A DNA stretch of 64,000 nt, taken from contig NC_060213.1 in NCBI RefSeq assembly GCF_021130785.1, forward strand, positions 94,852,501 through 94,916,500, read 5' to 3'. How positions within the stretch are numbered: position 1 is the first letter of the stretch; each line of letters begins with the position of its first letter. Positions 12,836 through 24,952 of this stretch are shown one piece after another. Position numbers and translations under genes: made by a program. The notes beneath the pieces are model-generated. The model did not search any database and had not been told where the DNA came from. It worked only from the letters and a program-made list of their open reading frames with translations. Source of the DNA: Homalodisca vitripennis (Eukaryota > Arthropoda > Insecta > Hemiptera > Cicadellidae).

Positions 12836-13600
12836 CTTTATTCCATTAACTCTTTATCTGTTTTTTAGATCAAAATTCTCAACGCATTCCTTGAGCAGTA
12901 TTTTTAATACAAATAAGGTAAAACTTATTTACTAATGGTAATCTATTATTTAATCAGGTATTTTGTGACCTACGTACGACGCAAGGAAAACTTCACACGC
13001 TTATCTAAGCATGAAGGTTTTATCAAATGATCCATCAGAGTTTAGATCTCAGACGCCTATAACAGTGGTCATTTTGCAGTTTTACTTTAAATTAGTTTTA
13101 AATTTTAATATTGTTACTTTTTGTGTTTTAATCTAGATTCAGTTTCTTACCCTTAAATCTAAAGTTGGTTTTCCGCCAATATAATGCACCTCCAACAATA
13201 TAATTCATATGTGCATAAGGGAGAAGCATGCTGTCATGCAATGCGCCCCTTTCAAAAAATTGGCTTCGATTATAAGTAGACAGATCACGACTTAATTATT
13301 ATATTACAATGTTGTTACAACACAATCTACTTCTAAAAACGCATCAAATAATTATAAAATAATGTTGGTTAGTAACTATTGAAGCTGATTGAATTTTCGT
13401 TTAATTTTTAATCTGAATAAAATATTTTGTATTTTAAATGACCTTTTTTGAAAACCTATGTGTATGCATGTGCTGTTTGAAATCAGATATTGTAAATTTT
13501 AACGAAACTAAATACTGTTATAAGTTATAGGATACATACATTCCATTATTACATTCCAAGTATGTCAGTATTTAGTTTTATTGGTAAGGGTGTCGTAATT

Positions 13601-13602
<2 letters not shown>

Positions 13603-13654
<52 letters not shown>
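13603..13654. repeat. (TA)n microsatellite
   Basis: Pure TA run of about 50 bases, followed by imperfect TA-rich sequence. Confidence 0.95.
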
Positions 13655-13656
<2 letters not shown>

Positions 13657-13739
13657 CATATATTATATACAATATTATCATACATATTACAAATACACAC
13701 GAAACAAACCAGAATAAGTTTTCGAGGAAAGATTTAGGT

Positions 13740-13870
13740 GTGGCGAAATCAACTCTCCCTGCTTTTCACCCGAAACGTCAGCAGAAAGTGTAAGACAGAT
13801 GAGGACACTCTATCTCCTACAGACGGCTCCAGCACCAACATTGTTCTTTTGAACATTTACATATATAACT
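13740..13870 (+). pseudogene. Exon c region, copy 1 (acceptor then ACGGCTCCAG)
   Basis: A candidate exon starts at 13823 after TCTCCTACAG, with the invariant ACGGCTCCAG followed by ACCAACATTGTTC. The same island occurs at 21470, 36323, 48922, 50834 and, with the acceptor destroyed, near 58217. The preceding 70 bases (CTCCCTGCTTTTCACC...AACGTCAGCAGAAAG) are conserved too. Joined in phase to the LP exon it would read D-G-S-R-A-N-I-V. The alternative frame reads T-A-P-G-P-T, like the stretch after GWG. I cannot decide between them. No donor is obvious. Confidence 0.35.
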
Positions 13871-14239
13871 TTTCTGATTTTTGAGAAAACTCAGGTAATT
13901 ACCTCACAGGGATATTATTTAAATTAAGAATGCTAGCTAATAATTTCCGTAAGACAATGCACGTTGTATTTAGTTTAACCTTAACTATTTTTTAATATCA
14001 CACTATTTTAATAAAAATAGTATAGAATATTACTGAGAGTATAAATAATAAACAGATTTAGGTATAATATATCCAACATGCTCACAGATAATAACAATTT
14101 TTAAAATCGTGAATTCTTAAAAGACTAAACCAGTTATATATATTTTAACTTGCCCATTAAGCAAGTCATAAGTATGTTTACTCTGCGATTTTAATGTTGG
14201 CAACCTAGTTGTCCATAATACTAATATAAAAGTGTTCGT

Positions 14240-14620
14240 TACCGCTTAGAAAAACCCCAACAGTAGTAACACGCACATACATCTAATTCAGCGTTTTATA
14301 CGTATAAATTAAGCTTCAAGCAAAATTTTGAGGCCATTAGTCAGTTCATTCCCAAGATATCTTAATAACATACAAGTAGAGGTACTGATATACAGACAGA
14401 TACACGTACAGACAGTAATGAACTTATTAAGTTCCTTAATAATAGGGGTTCACTAACAAGAATTACTTAAATTAGCTGTGGAGGAAAATGTTTTTATTTT
14501 TTAATTCAAAACAATCAGTCAGACGGTAATATGATTCGGACAACATACCAATTTATTTATTTTCCAAATATCACTAGTCACTGCAGGTATTTTATAGCGG
14601 ATGTTTTATATTGCGTTTTT
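14240..14620. repeat. Duplicated segment m, copy 1
   Basis: Matches 45760-46140 in order: ACATCTAATTCAGCGTTTTATA against GCATCTAATTCAGTGTTTTATA, then AATTAAGCTT, then ACTAGTCACTGC against ACTGGTCACTGC. It lies about 0.45 kb after exon c here. The second copy is separated from its exon c by the LTR retrotransposon insertion. Confidence 0.5.
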
Positions 14621-15383
14621 GAACCATAATATTCGTTATAGTTTTTCTTAGAAAGTATTAATTAAATTTAAACTATTAAATTATTAATATTAAATATTAT
14701 TAGTAGTTATTAAATATTAATAACAACTATGTCTGAAACTTTTAGAGATACATCACTAATTAGATAGACGATTTGGTCAACCAAAAAAAGTTATTATAAG
14801 ACAAAATATTAAATTTTCCAATGCAAACGAAAAAAACCTAAGAATTTATGGCTTATAAATTATAGATTTTATAATTATAAGTTAAACACTAGAAGAATCC
14901 AAATAAAAGGAACCACCATTTTATTGAAATATTTTCCAGCTTTCATCCTAAGAGTACAGTATTCAATTATAATATATAGACCCATCCGAAGAGAAAAATA
15001 TAGACTGTTGACAATATTCCATTTCCTCATTATTCTATAATAGAAATGGACTACAAAAATAAGGAAAAAAGCTAAAATAATATTGGTGCAAGCCTGTAAC
15101 GTTTTAGCGCCTTTCAATCATATAATAGGTATATATCTAGCAATCACCCTAGAAACCTTTTTAATAAATTGTTATATTTATTTGAAATAAATACATATCT
15201 TTGAGGATAACTGTAAGGACAGATCTATCTTTCAGAATTATACTTTGGAACAAAGAACACTCACAATAGCTGCGTACTTCAATGCTATAATGTACAAACA
15301 AGCAAGGAAGAATAAAGATAACGATCGGCTGATGTATTATGGACGAAAACTTTCTAAAACTGCAAGTCTGTATTATTTGCAAT

Positions 15384-15429
15384 TAATATTAATTGGATTA
15401 AACAGAATTTTAATTAGTCGCTCTACAAG
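15384..15429 (+). pseudogene. 46-nt exon, extra copy (donor lost)
   Basis: This island ends in CTCTACAAG like the other 46-nt exons, but GTGAGA has become GAGACA. Upstream at about 15320 is CGGCTGATGTATTATGGACGAAA, the same phrase found before the 1054 copy. A 111-codon ORF (15245-15580) runs through it but shows no protein family and is probably fortuitous. Confidence 0.35.
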
Positions 15430-15849
15430 GAGACAAGTAATGGATAAACTACATGCCATACACTGTCTCACAGAATCCAGGCGTATTTCCTCACGATTAT
15501 GTGAAATAGACCATACAATATCATACTTGATACTCACCTCTTCTATTTCAGAGAACCATTCTCAATGTAATACGCTATAATATATCTAAAAGTTAGATTC
15601 ACGTTAAATGAAAAGAAGTCTTGTATGTCAAATAACAAAATATTTCAGAAACTGATTAATTTAGTGGTGTTTAGTTAGAAAAAGAAATAATGTTAAAAAA
15701 GATGTATTATATAATACAATACACAATGGATTGGTGTACACTTACTCCATACAAATTATGCGTTTAAGTTTAACTATAATAATTAATTTTAAAATATAGA
15801 GAACAACATGATTTAAAATACTAAATAAATAGATTTCTTTATATCAAAA

Positions 15850-16047
15850 TACACATCACTCTTGTTACTAAATACACGCAATAGACTACTTAAACTAACG
15901 CATAGTAGGATTTGCTGAGCGTTTATTCAAACATTTCCAGTAAATGGCTCATTTGATTAGGAGACATGTGTTACAAGTTAACATTTAATATTATATGTAT
16001 GAGATTGAGTAGTCTACTGCGTGTACTTAGTAACAAGAGTGATGTAT
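15850..16047. mobile_element. MITE-like element with about 38-bp terminal inverted repeats
   Basis: The left end ACATCACTCTTGTTACTAAA, continuing through TACACGCAATAGACTAC, is the reverse complement of the right end GTAGTCTACTGCGTGTACTT...ACAAGAGTGATGT with about two or three mismatches. The 120-base centre codes for nothing. Possible TA duplications flank the ends, which would suit a Tc1/mariner-type MITE, but the exact borders are uncertain. Confidence 0.75.
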
Positions 16048-16099
16048 AAGATATCCATATGAGTATGATATTTAGAGGATATATAAAATATCCTCTACA

Positions 16100-16215
16100 T
16101 TTCACTTCACTCATGTTATACTCACTTTTATCAAAACAGCCCAGATTGTTCCAGGTTAATCAAAGTTTTAAATTTTAGAATTAACGTGTGTACAAGACAA
16201 CGTCTGTCGGGTCTG
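16100..16215. mobile_element. RTE-like or SINE terminal fragment
   Basis: GACAACGTCTGTCGGGTCTG followed by CTAGT is, from memory of insect repeats, a very common terminal phrase of RTE-type elements and their SINEs. The match is short. Just after it, ATTTGTATGCTACTTA followed by a TGTGACCAAT/TGCGACCAAT phrase occurs twice (about 16224 and 16383). Confidence 0.35.
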
Positions 16216-16849
16216 CTAGTATTCACACATGCGATTTGTATGCTACTTAATTTAAAGTTATGTGACCAATTTTGACTGCAGATTAAAAATTTAAATTACA
16301 ACAAATTATTTTAAATCCAATTAGTTTAAAACTTGATTATCTTAACTGTTAACAATAGTTATTTACACATAGAAACACAACCTTTTGATTTGTATGCTAC
16401 TTAGGTTATATGAGGTTATGCGACCAATATACTCACTTCAATAAATTTGCAAAATGAGTTCAATAACTTAAATAAATAACTATAGTTTTTTCATGCACTT
16501 TAAACATCTTCAATCTCTATTAATGTATTATTACAATTAGCACGTACACAATAATTACTCGATGTTACAAAACAACACACAAATTTGATAGCAGCACTAA
16601 CTGTCGGGAAAACCTGGAATTAAAATAGAAAAACATTATGGCTGTGTTGTAATATTATAATGTTTACATAGAACAATTGATGAAACTTCATCTTTGCAAT
16701 CTGCATTACACTACTGATCAAGCACCTTATAATAACGTAATATTTTCTACAATTGAAATGTAAAAATATGTTTCTGCCTCTTTGTTAAATTAAGCTGAAA
16801 GTATTAACAGCTGTTAAGTAACAGTTCACTTTGTATTACGTGTCGTAGC

Positions 16850-17049
16850 GCAGTCTGGCGGATCCAGTTTAAAATATTCCAAGATCAACAACAATTTATT
16901 AACAAATAAAAAATCAATTTTATAAACAATTTAAATTGGACCGAATTGTGAATTTAAACAATTCTCGGATCCACCTGAAGACACACAAAAAGTTTCATTA
17001 AAATCGGTTCACCCGTTTCGGAGTTCAGGCCCATACACACGCACACAGG

Positions 17050-17104
<55 letters not shown>
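16850..17104 (+). mobile_element. RTE-type LINE/SINE 3' end with (TA)n tail
   Basis: AAGTTTCATTAAAATCGGTT followed by CACCCGTTTCGGAGTTCAGG and a run of CACACGCACACAGG is the typical tail of insect RTE-class elements (and SINEs using them), and it ends in a pure TA tract at 17052-17104. The 5' part has GGCGGATCCAG and CTCGGATCCACC about 115 bases apart. No ORF remains. Confidence 0.6.
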
Positions 17105-17108
<4 letters not shown>

Positions 17109-17439
17109 CTTTGGTGATTATCTAGTTATAATTGTGGCTAACCAGAAGACCATTATGAACATGTTACTTTGCCCTTAGATAAATACCATATACGAGTATT
17201 AAGTGGCATGCATAACACTGTGCTGCTTATATAGAATTTAATCTTTGTTCCAATTTTAAGATTTGTATGTGAGGCAGAAAAAGATTTTTTCAGATACAGC
17301 GTTTAAAATTTATAATACATTTACAGTCTCACGGACTTAAATTAATTACATTTAAAAATGTTAACATTCCTATCTATGTCTATAAATATGTATTAGCTAC
17401 GTAAGGTAATAAAATACTGAATTAAAAATTATACTAAAA

Positions 17440-17650
17440 AGGATCCCCACAATGCAAGGAGAACACTCAGATGGCGTGTGAAAGATGCCTTGTAAGACCA
17501 CACCTGTTGTATCTAAGGTGGCGGAGGGACCTGCCCGAGCGTTGTCCCTAAGGAGCCTTAGACACTATCAATCTAGATTATACACTGGACAATTAGATTA
17601 TGGCCCTTGATACCTACGTGTTCTGTCCGTTACTCCCTATGACACACCAT
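17440..17650. repeat. Duplicated module a, copy 1
   Basis: The 200-base block containing ACACCTGTTGTATCTAAGG, GGAGCCTTAGACACTAT and TAGATTATGGCCCTTGATAC recurs at 50187-50400 and 55020-55230. The later two copies are closer to each other. It precedes the 46-nt exon or exon c in each unit. No frame stays open in all copies. It could be conserved intron or an old TE. Confidence 0.6.
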
Positions 17651-20248
17651 CTTTTTCTAAATAGTGTTATTTTATAATGTTAACTTAGTCCGTGAAAATT
17701 TTTTTTATTTATCGTTTACTGTTATAGTCCAAAGGAGAATTGTTGTAATTGGAAGTTTCCTATAGAGTTAAAAATAATATTGCATCGAAAATCAACGCCG
17801 AAAATCGAAACAATCCTTGTATAAGACGGATATTTGAGATATTTCTTTCGGCAATCTAGTAAATAAGTTAAAGTCATATGTTGTTTATCAAAACTATTCG
17901 CTTACGTAGTGAATAAATGCTACGCCATACAAGTCAAGTGTATGAACGAAATACGCAAATTACTTGGCATAGTTCATGATATTTGAACGGATAGCTCCAA
18001 CAAAATGAGTAAAATTTTAAATATTTAAGGTTTATAGCTGAGTAATAATAGGTTTGGCTTAGTTATTAGACGGAAAGTACTTAAGCTATAATGTATAATT
18101 GATCCCTATAATAATTTTAATCAGAAAGATACTTATACTAATATTTCAGTGTCTATTTTAAAGAGGTAAAAATGATAAACAAAATTCGCAAGTGGATCAT
18201 ATTTGAAGTCTGAAAAATCTACTTAGGTCATATTCTGATTACGTTAATTTACTTCCGGTATAGAGTATTTTTAATTAGGGTTATTGTCCTGAACAATTGT
18301 ATATATTATTAGTAGGACTAAAAGACTAATTTCGTAAAAAAGTAACATTTACCGGCTATGCCACGAAACTCCGTTCTAAAGTAATGTTTTATTTTTTGCC
18401 CTGATGGACAAAATGCACATACATAGACCGTAAAGGTCCTATTTCATCGAAAAACGTCTTTATTCATTCATAGTCATCTAATTTATGTCTAAGGTACTTC
18501 AGGCACCGTAGCAGCTTTTGCCTTATTGTCTCAATCGGTAACATATATTCATACATTGGTCTGTAAAGGTTTCGTCGTAAAGAGGTTAATACTTCATATA
18601 GTATTCATAGTGATCTCCTTCCGGTATTTTTGTTTCCGTATTAAGGAACGCTTTTCTGCCTGATGAAGAAAATATACACATACATATGCCTAGTCAATCT
18701 TCTTTGGCCAAAAACATAACAAAGTCCACGTACCTTTATTGATATTAAATAATATTATACTATACAACAGGCAGAAAGACAAAATTCGACAATAAAAACT
18801 ATTTACGAAACTAAGTTTAGCTTAAGCCAAATATGATACAATCAACTTAAAATAGAAGAGATCAGAGACATCACCTAGAGCAAAATCAGGTTGGAATAGG
18901 CACTTTTCATGTTTTACCCCGTTATCCTAATTTAAAGATTAACATCCGTGACCACTGCGGCACTTAAATTTTAAAATGGATAAGACAATAACTCAAGTGA
19001 TCTCTTTATTGATCTTGAGGTATAATATCCAATTTTTCACGTATAAATCTAGTTTACAGTAATTTTGAAAGAAACAGCAACATTTTTAAATCCTTATTAA
19101 CTTTGGAGATTATTTTTTTCTTAATTGCTAATTTACTAAGTTTTGATTTAAAAATAGTTGTATTGTTGAATGTAATAAGATTTCCTTACACATTTGTAGT
19201 TTGGTTGATATAATATCTAGCGAGTTAATTTAATCTGTACGATGAAGCTAACGATGAAAGGAAGGAATTAAAAATGTGCCTTTATTCACATAATTCCGTT
19301 GAAACGGAATTAATTCCAACTTTTTACCCTAAGTTGGAAATTAATTGTAGTTTCCTTCAGAAATTCTCCAAGCCCCCCACCAAATTTTTCCGTTAAAAAA
19401 GAAATAGTATCCTTCAGATCCCAAGATTCTATTTCCAAAATAAAAATTGTTAATGCGAGCAAAAATTGCACATCTTGCGATGAACTTATATATAGTTACA
19501 CCATAGTGAATAAGTGTAAATATTATTTGTGGGATACCAATTTACGTATATTATTTAACCCTTGTACTAATAAGAATTATATACATTAGTATACATATAT
19601 TATACTAATAATAATATCAATGCCCATTGCATCTACAGACTGCCTAAGACTTCCACATTTAGTTACAAAATTTATTACAACATTATAGTATGTAATGGCA
19701 GAATAGATGTATTATATTACAAAATATATTCTACCATTTCTCCCATACTTAGATTCCATAACATATTTCTTTTTGTAATCTCTGCTAATATATTGCAGAT
19801 TAAGATCTCTAAGCAATTAAGTTTTTCTTAAAAACTGGTGTTTAAAAAAAGTGTTGGTAGCCTACGGAGACAGTACGAACAAAACGTTACTATCATTGTT
19901 TTAAATAAACACTTATAAATGTAATGTGTGAAGTATTAATATAAAAGGGTTATTAAATAAAATACATAAAATATGCATACGATTACAACACACCTAATTC
20001 GAAATCATTTTGCAGGTTATTAAAAACACTTTAGACACCTATATTGTTATATGTATCTGTGGACCTCTATGATGCTTGGTGGTTAACACTTCACTTCATT
20101 CATTGCATGGTAGTTACATTTGAAACAGGGCCTTCTCACTTTAGACTTTCGTAAAACACATAAACATTTGAATCCAAACAACTACCCAAAACTTAATAAT
20201 TTAGAAGGGTAATATTTAGGTATCTAAAATAGGTTTTCGAGCCTACAG
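17651..20248. other. AT-rich intron-like stretch
   Basis: No gene, RNA or TE boundary was recognised on either strand. Confidence 0.4.
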
Positions 20249-20294
20249 GACGCGTAATTGAATATAACAAGGCAGTTTTGAATCACGCAACAAG
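20249..20294 (+). pseudogene. 46-nt exon, copy 1 (open)
   Basis: A 46-base island lies between CGAGCCTACAG and GTGAGAAG, both good splice signals. One frame is open: R-V-I-E-Y-N-K-A-V-L-N-H-A-T-R. Sequence beyond the donor (CACACAGTCTCTAAT) is also shared with the 55428 copy. It lies between LP-type and exon c islands, but by itself the peptide is not a recognisable protease motif, so it could belong to another transcript. Confidence 0.45.
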
Positions 20295-21399
20295 GTGAGA
20301 AGTTATAGCTTACCAACACACAGTCTCTAATTTTACGGTAATCGGTAAAATTTCAAATGCAGAGAATTAACGTTGATATCTAATTGAATCTTAAGAGGGA
20401 GATACACGCAATCTGCAAATTTTCGATATACACAGTAAATACTAATTATATATTTCACTCAATCTGTAAGGTCATTTGTAATTAATAGTCTATAATATTA
20501 GTTGTGAAGATTGGTATTGCTTTATTTAATTATAAAATATAGGAGTTCAGCATATGTATTCTATAGTAGCACTGTACTGAATCATTTCAGAGGGTTGGCC
20601 GATAAGGGACTGAGATTTAAGGACAATGCAATTTAAATAAGTAGTCTTAAGAACAGAGCAACCAAAATTATGACCTAATGATAGTTTTATTGTAGCCATG
20701 AAATTTATTAAAATATTTAATTATCAAGTATTCGTGGTTTTGGTAGCTAAATGTTTACTTGTTGTAGGCTTACTGAAAGAGAAACTCATCTTAATGTTTA
20801 AAACTCTTCTTAAAACTGTTCTTAGTGAGGAGTGAAGGGGCTTAATCATATAAAATATAAAAATAGTGAAATCCAAATTGTTTTTGGGATTTTTCTAAAT
20901 AACACGAAAAATATTAAAGTGTCATTTATATTTTTCTGAATTAACTATCCGGTATTTGAAATACAATCATGTTACTAGTACTGGAATAACAATACGTAAT
21001 TTTCATTACTTAATGAGATATTTCGTAATTTAAAATCAACTAGATTTAAGTTACCTTAGTTGATTTAGACCAAAATCCTGTAGGAAGTCGTAAAGGTATC
21101 AAATTCTTTTCTGTGTTCCTTTCTGAAAAACATACATTAAAATGTAAGTATGTTAAAGTACGCTATTTATAGAGAGCCATATTATTTCAGTGAATCTGTT
21201 TTTAACTTAATTTGGAATATATTGTACATTTTTAAATAGAAAAATAACAGCACTATTATTTAAAGCTAGATGTAAAACTATTGAAAACCTTAAGAATTAT
21301 TACATCTAGCTGTATTCATATAATTCATAAATATTGTCATTTTCATATTTGGTGTAGCATTTAACCAATCTGTAATGAATAAAAATCCTTCTGTAACTG

Positions 21400-21540
21400 A
21401 AACAACTCCCTCCGTATCTGCCTCCACAAACCTCAGTTGACACAAATAAGGACAATATATCTGTTACAGACGGCTCCAGAGCCTACATTGTCCCTTCAAA
21501 CATTTACATAGCTCTACTAATTTTTCGAGCTGTGTCAGAC
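21400..21540 (+). pseudogene. Exon c region, copy 2
   Basis: The acceptor is ATCTGTTACAG, and the exon starts at 21470 with ACGGCTCCAGAG. The conserved flank continues downstream (CATTTACATAGCTCTACTA, TTTTTCGAGCTGTGTCAGAC) and matches the 50834 and 58217 copies, but not those at 13823, 36323 and 48922. There are thus two subtypes of the module. Confidence 0.35.
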
Positions 21541-22249
21541 ACATAAGTTCCAAAAAACGTGAAACTTTATATAAACAACTGATGAGCTTACAAGAACTTG
21601 TAGCATTTATAAGTTATCTCCAAGAACTAACTCTCTAACACATGTAAATATAGACATCAGAGAAATGTACTAGGAATGCATTAGTGTTTTACAACTTCTG
21701 TCGATGCAGTCTAACTGTATTAAATAGTAATTGTTGTAAAAAATTATCTAGAAATTAAAAAATATTAGGTTAAAATAGTTTTTATTCGACTGTTTAAGTC
21801 GCATATATTTATAAAAATTAGGCTGATCTAAAGTACGTTACGCGTAATACAACATACTTGAAATATTTCAAATTGAGACGTATCATGATACAATTAGTAA
21901 TTATTTATCTAATCATAAACGATGGTAATTTCTTTGTTAAATATTTAAATTTAATATATGACGTACATAAAAAACTACGCATTAAATATTAATGTTGTTT
22001 TTACATCATATTCGTAATGTCTTAAAAAGAGTGAATTTCAGTTAATGTTTTGCAAACTACTGCAATTCTAATGAAAAACTATTGCATAATGATTATAATA
22101 AAATAGACATGTAATAGTAACAAAAGTCAAAATTTAATGTTTTTTCACCGTCTAGCTTATTTTAAACTGAGCATAATACAATGCTTTTATATCACAAGGC
22201 AAGGCTTTTAATAAATTGCTACAAAGTACGAAAAACCCCTTTCTTCCAG

Positions 22250-22301
22250 ATTACAAACAAACCCTTGGTAGATTCAACCGTTTGTTCTGCTGAGTTCTAT
22301 G
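22250..22301 (+). pseudogene. Exon d, copy 1: 'STVCSAEFYG' protease-like
   Basis: A 52-base exon follows CCTTTCTTCCAG, and its donor is GTTTAT. It reads I-T-N-K-P-L-V-D-S-T-V-C-S-A-E-F-Y-G with the last codon split after one base. In S1 proteases the segment 'it..m.CA...G' just precedes the active-site serine, and this matches in content and order. The exon is open here. It has the same 52-base length at 51321, where the donor is GTATCT, so length and borders are conserved. About 60 bases before the exon, AGCATAATACAATG followed by ATCACAAGGCAAGGC is also shared. Confidence 0.5.
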
Positions 22302-23819
22302 GTTTATTGTGTTATAAATTTTTTAAGTGTTTATTTTTGGAGATAAAAGTAGAAGGTAAATTTCAATTATGTATAGGAGGTATTTGGATACAATGAGCTT
22401 CTATAAAAACCGTTTTAATACATTTTATAGTCTAAGTGTCATATTGTTTTAAAGACATTTTTTAATACTTCATTTTATTTAAGATTTATTTTACTTTAGT
22501 TCATTATTTAACGAGTCATAAAAAACAGTTAAATTCTATTTATTTTGTTAATATTTGACGTATTAAATTAAAACATCAGAATATTATTTCAACTACATAT
22601 CATTCTTTGGTTTTTTAAGGATTTTGTATAGTTGAATAATGTACCACTCTTGACATTATGATTGTTCATATACAATAGTTTTGTGGTACTACATCAACTA
22701 GACCTTATTCAATATACTTTTTTAATAAGTACATTCACAAAAGTACATGTTAATAAGTACGGAGGACACACACACACACACATATATGATTATATGCTTA
22801 CCATATTAATAACACACAACAGGACTCCCTAGGGTGTAAAATTAAAGCAATGAATTCCCGTAACATGTTAATTGTTTAAACTGCGAAGTAAGGTACATCC
22901 GTATCTTTATCTTTTAAAATCAGACCATTTAAACTGGGGTTTCTTAAGATAGCCAATTAACCAATTACCCTAAAACTTCCTTTAGGGTTGGTCTTATGTT
23001 TAACCTGTTTAACAGCCCTATTTGGTTCAATGCTTTATAACATCTGTGGTTTGCAAATATAAGATGTAGCAAATTGAATGGATTTAATTCTCGTTGTTTA
23101 CTGACACTAGTAATCTCATCACTAGTATAACACTAGACATATTATTCTAACACTTCATGGAATATACTCCCTCCCAATATGCTGCTGGCTCGTTCCAATT
23201 TAAAGGATTCTGATGGATGAATCATTGATTTACGCTCTATATTCATTACTAACTATCCTGATTTTTCTAGCTAATACAGTTTGAATGAAGCTAACCCTTT
23301 GGTGTCTTTTTTATCCTACCTCCACGCAGCTTGGTTTATAATACATGAGGTATTTAAAATAATATGTAAATACATACTGTAGGTTATAAGCACTAAACTT
23401 ACAAGCATAAACTACAATAATAATATTAAAGGTAGCCTAATATTTAGTAATCCGTGACTAATATTGGTATATAAATACAGGTTTACCTTGCATTTTGTTT
23501 TCTTATAAACCATTAACTGATGTTAACCGAAATGTAGTAATCATCTTTCTCAATTAATTAATTTCCTAGGCTATTATACAAATATAAAGGTATTCCTAAC
23601 TTTTAGTATATAATTCGATTTCGTCAGTTGTCAAATACAAAAGTTAGCAAGTCCTTTTAGGCTATCAGTTGCTACATTATTAGTTATTATTGTTATTTAA
23701 ATAAATAACTAAACATAGATTAGAAATCATTCGCATGTCCTCTTAAATTTACTTAAATTTATGAGTATTAATAGTGTGCAATATAAATTAACATTATCAC
23801 TGTTATAAGTATTACAGCT

Positions 23820-24264
23820 TATTATTTCCGTTTCCAGGATTCGTATCTTTTCCCTTCAGCTTTAAAGACAACAAGAGTGTTTCTGATCTATAAAAATATT
23901 GATCCTTGCATCGCAAATACTTATCATCCTTTTCCAATTTCCAGTCATGAGCAAAATGTTCAAAAAGATTTTCATTTGAAGGTTTTATTAAATAGTTTGA
24001 AATTCTTAACCACTATTTCAGGACAGGGACGTCCATCAGTACTATACCAGAGGCAGGAATAACTTCAGAACTGAATAGAATAGAACGACTATTTTCGAAC
24101 ACTTGCCATCTCAAGTGGGTGTCACGCTAATCAATAAGCTCCTTGGAGATCTCAAACGAATTAATGAACCCAAGCAATACAATTCTCGATTAAGACATAT
24201 TTTGTTGTCAAAGGTATTTTACTCCGTTGACGAGTTTACGATGGGCCGCTGTGACGAAAATTAG
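23820..24264 (+). mobile_element. Internally deleted LINE (Jockey/CR1-like reverse transcriptase)
   Basis: Frame 3 from about 23850 reads F-P-S-A-L-K-T-T-R-V-F-L-I-Y-K-N-I-D-P, then N-T-Y-H-P-F-P-I-S, then V-Q-K-D-F-H-L-K-V-L. This is the finger motif of non-LTR reverse transcriptases ('FP..LK.A.V.PI.K.GD....NYRPIS...K..EK'). It stops near 24060. From 24094 another frame reads F-E-H-L-P-S, then S-K-V-F-Y-S-V-D-E-F, ending in a stop at 24262-24264. That is the usual extreme C-terminus of the same class of element. The catalytic palm (FADD-type motif) is absent, so some hundreds of codons between the two parts are gone. It is inactive and inserted between exons d and e of the first unit. Confidence 0.75.
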
Positions 24265-24583
24265 CATTTTATTATTATTCTATTTATCCTTTTCTGATAT
24301 CCAACACATGCAAAATACATATTTTTAGGTTCACACATTAATATTTAGAATGGACTGTGCCTCTTATAAGATAGGTTTAGTCCATAGATGTTTTAATCAA
24401 TATTTTGAAACGACGCTTGCAATGAAATTTAATAAAATAGTTTTATTGCACTAAATAATAATAATTATTATTATTTAAATGTAAACTATGGTAAAAGTAA
24501 GAATGGTTGAGGAGGAGAGAACTTTTTTATTCAGAGGTATTTACAGAGGCGAGTTTCATATGTGAGAAATTATTATTACAAAG

Positions 24584-24661
24584 TGCCGGCGGCGTGGGTG
24601 GTTATTCATTGTTGAGGCGTAATGTATCAGCCGTACACTTTCGTTAGTGTAAATATGTCAG
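24584..24661 (+). pseudogene. Exon e, copy 1: degenerate active-site Ser exon
   Basis: A 78-base island follows TTACAAAG. It reads A-G-G-V-G-G-Y-S-L-L with a stop later. Placed after exon d it gives the pattern C-x(n)-G-x-G-G, like the C.GDSGGP box of S1 proteases with GAC changed to GGC (D to G) and the Ser codon now GTG. Islands at 53170 and 59959 have the same length. GCCGGCGGCGTGGGTGG makes it conspicuously GC-rich. The donor (CAGGAAA) is lost here but intact (GGTAATG) in the other two copies. Confidence 0.4.
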
Positions 24662-24901
24662 GAAAAATCAATGTAAAAATTAAACCTCCTACTTTACATA
24701 TTGAAGTAAGTTAACATAAGTTTAATGCGGTAACAATAACCTAGTTAAATCCCGTTAAAGTTTTAAATCTGTGCGTTTTTCGCAGTTATGAATGTTTATA
24801 TTGATCTCAAACATGAGCGTATGCTTAAAAAACCTTTATTTGTTTTACATAAAACCGAGTTATTAATATTCTTATATAACAGTATCCACTTTTTCCAACA
24901 G

Positions 24902-24952
24902 CCAGGATATGAAACGTTCACGTCATTACATAAAATATGCGCAAAAGCATAA
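24902..24952 (+). pseudogene. Possible C-terminal exon f, copy 1
   Basis: After a good acceptor (CTTTTTCCAACAG) one frame reads P-G-Y-E-T-F-T-S-L-H-K-I-C-A-K-A and stop. The spacing resembles the 'PGVYT.V..Y..WI' end of S1 proteases. The phase does not follow on from exon e, and the Trp is absent, so this is tentative. A homologous but ruined copy lies at 60349, in the same position relative to e. Confidence 0.3.

Noticed and set aside
12729..12935. ORFs over TA repeats (also 56410-56595 and 62896-63153)
   Set aside because: Repeated Y-I codons come from the microsatellite only.
15245..15580. 111-codon ORF as a gene
   Set aside because: It runs through a duplicated non-coding module and a decayed 46-nt exon. 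Homologous sites at 985-1130 and 47395-47520 are not open in that frame, and no family is recognisable.
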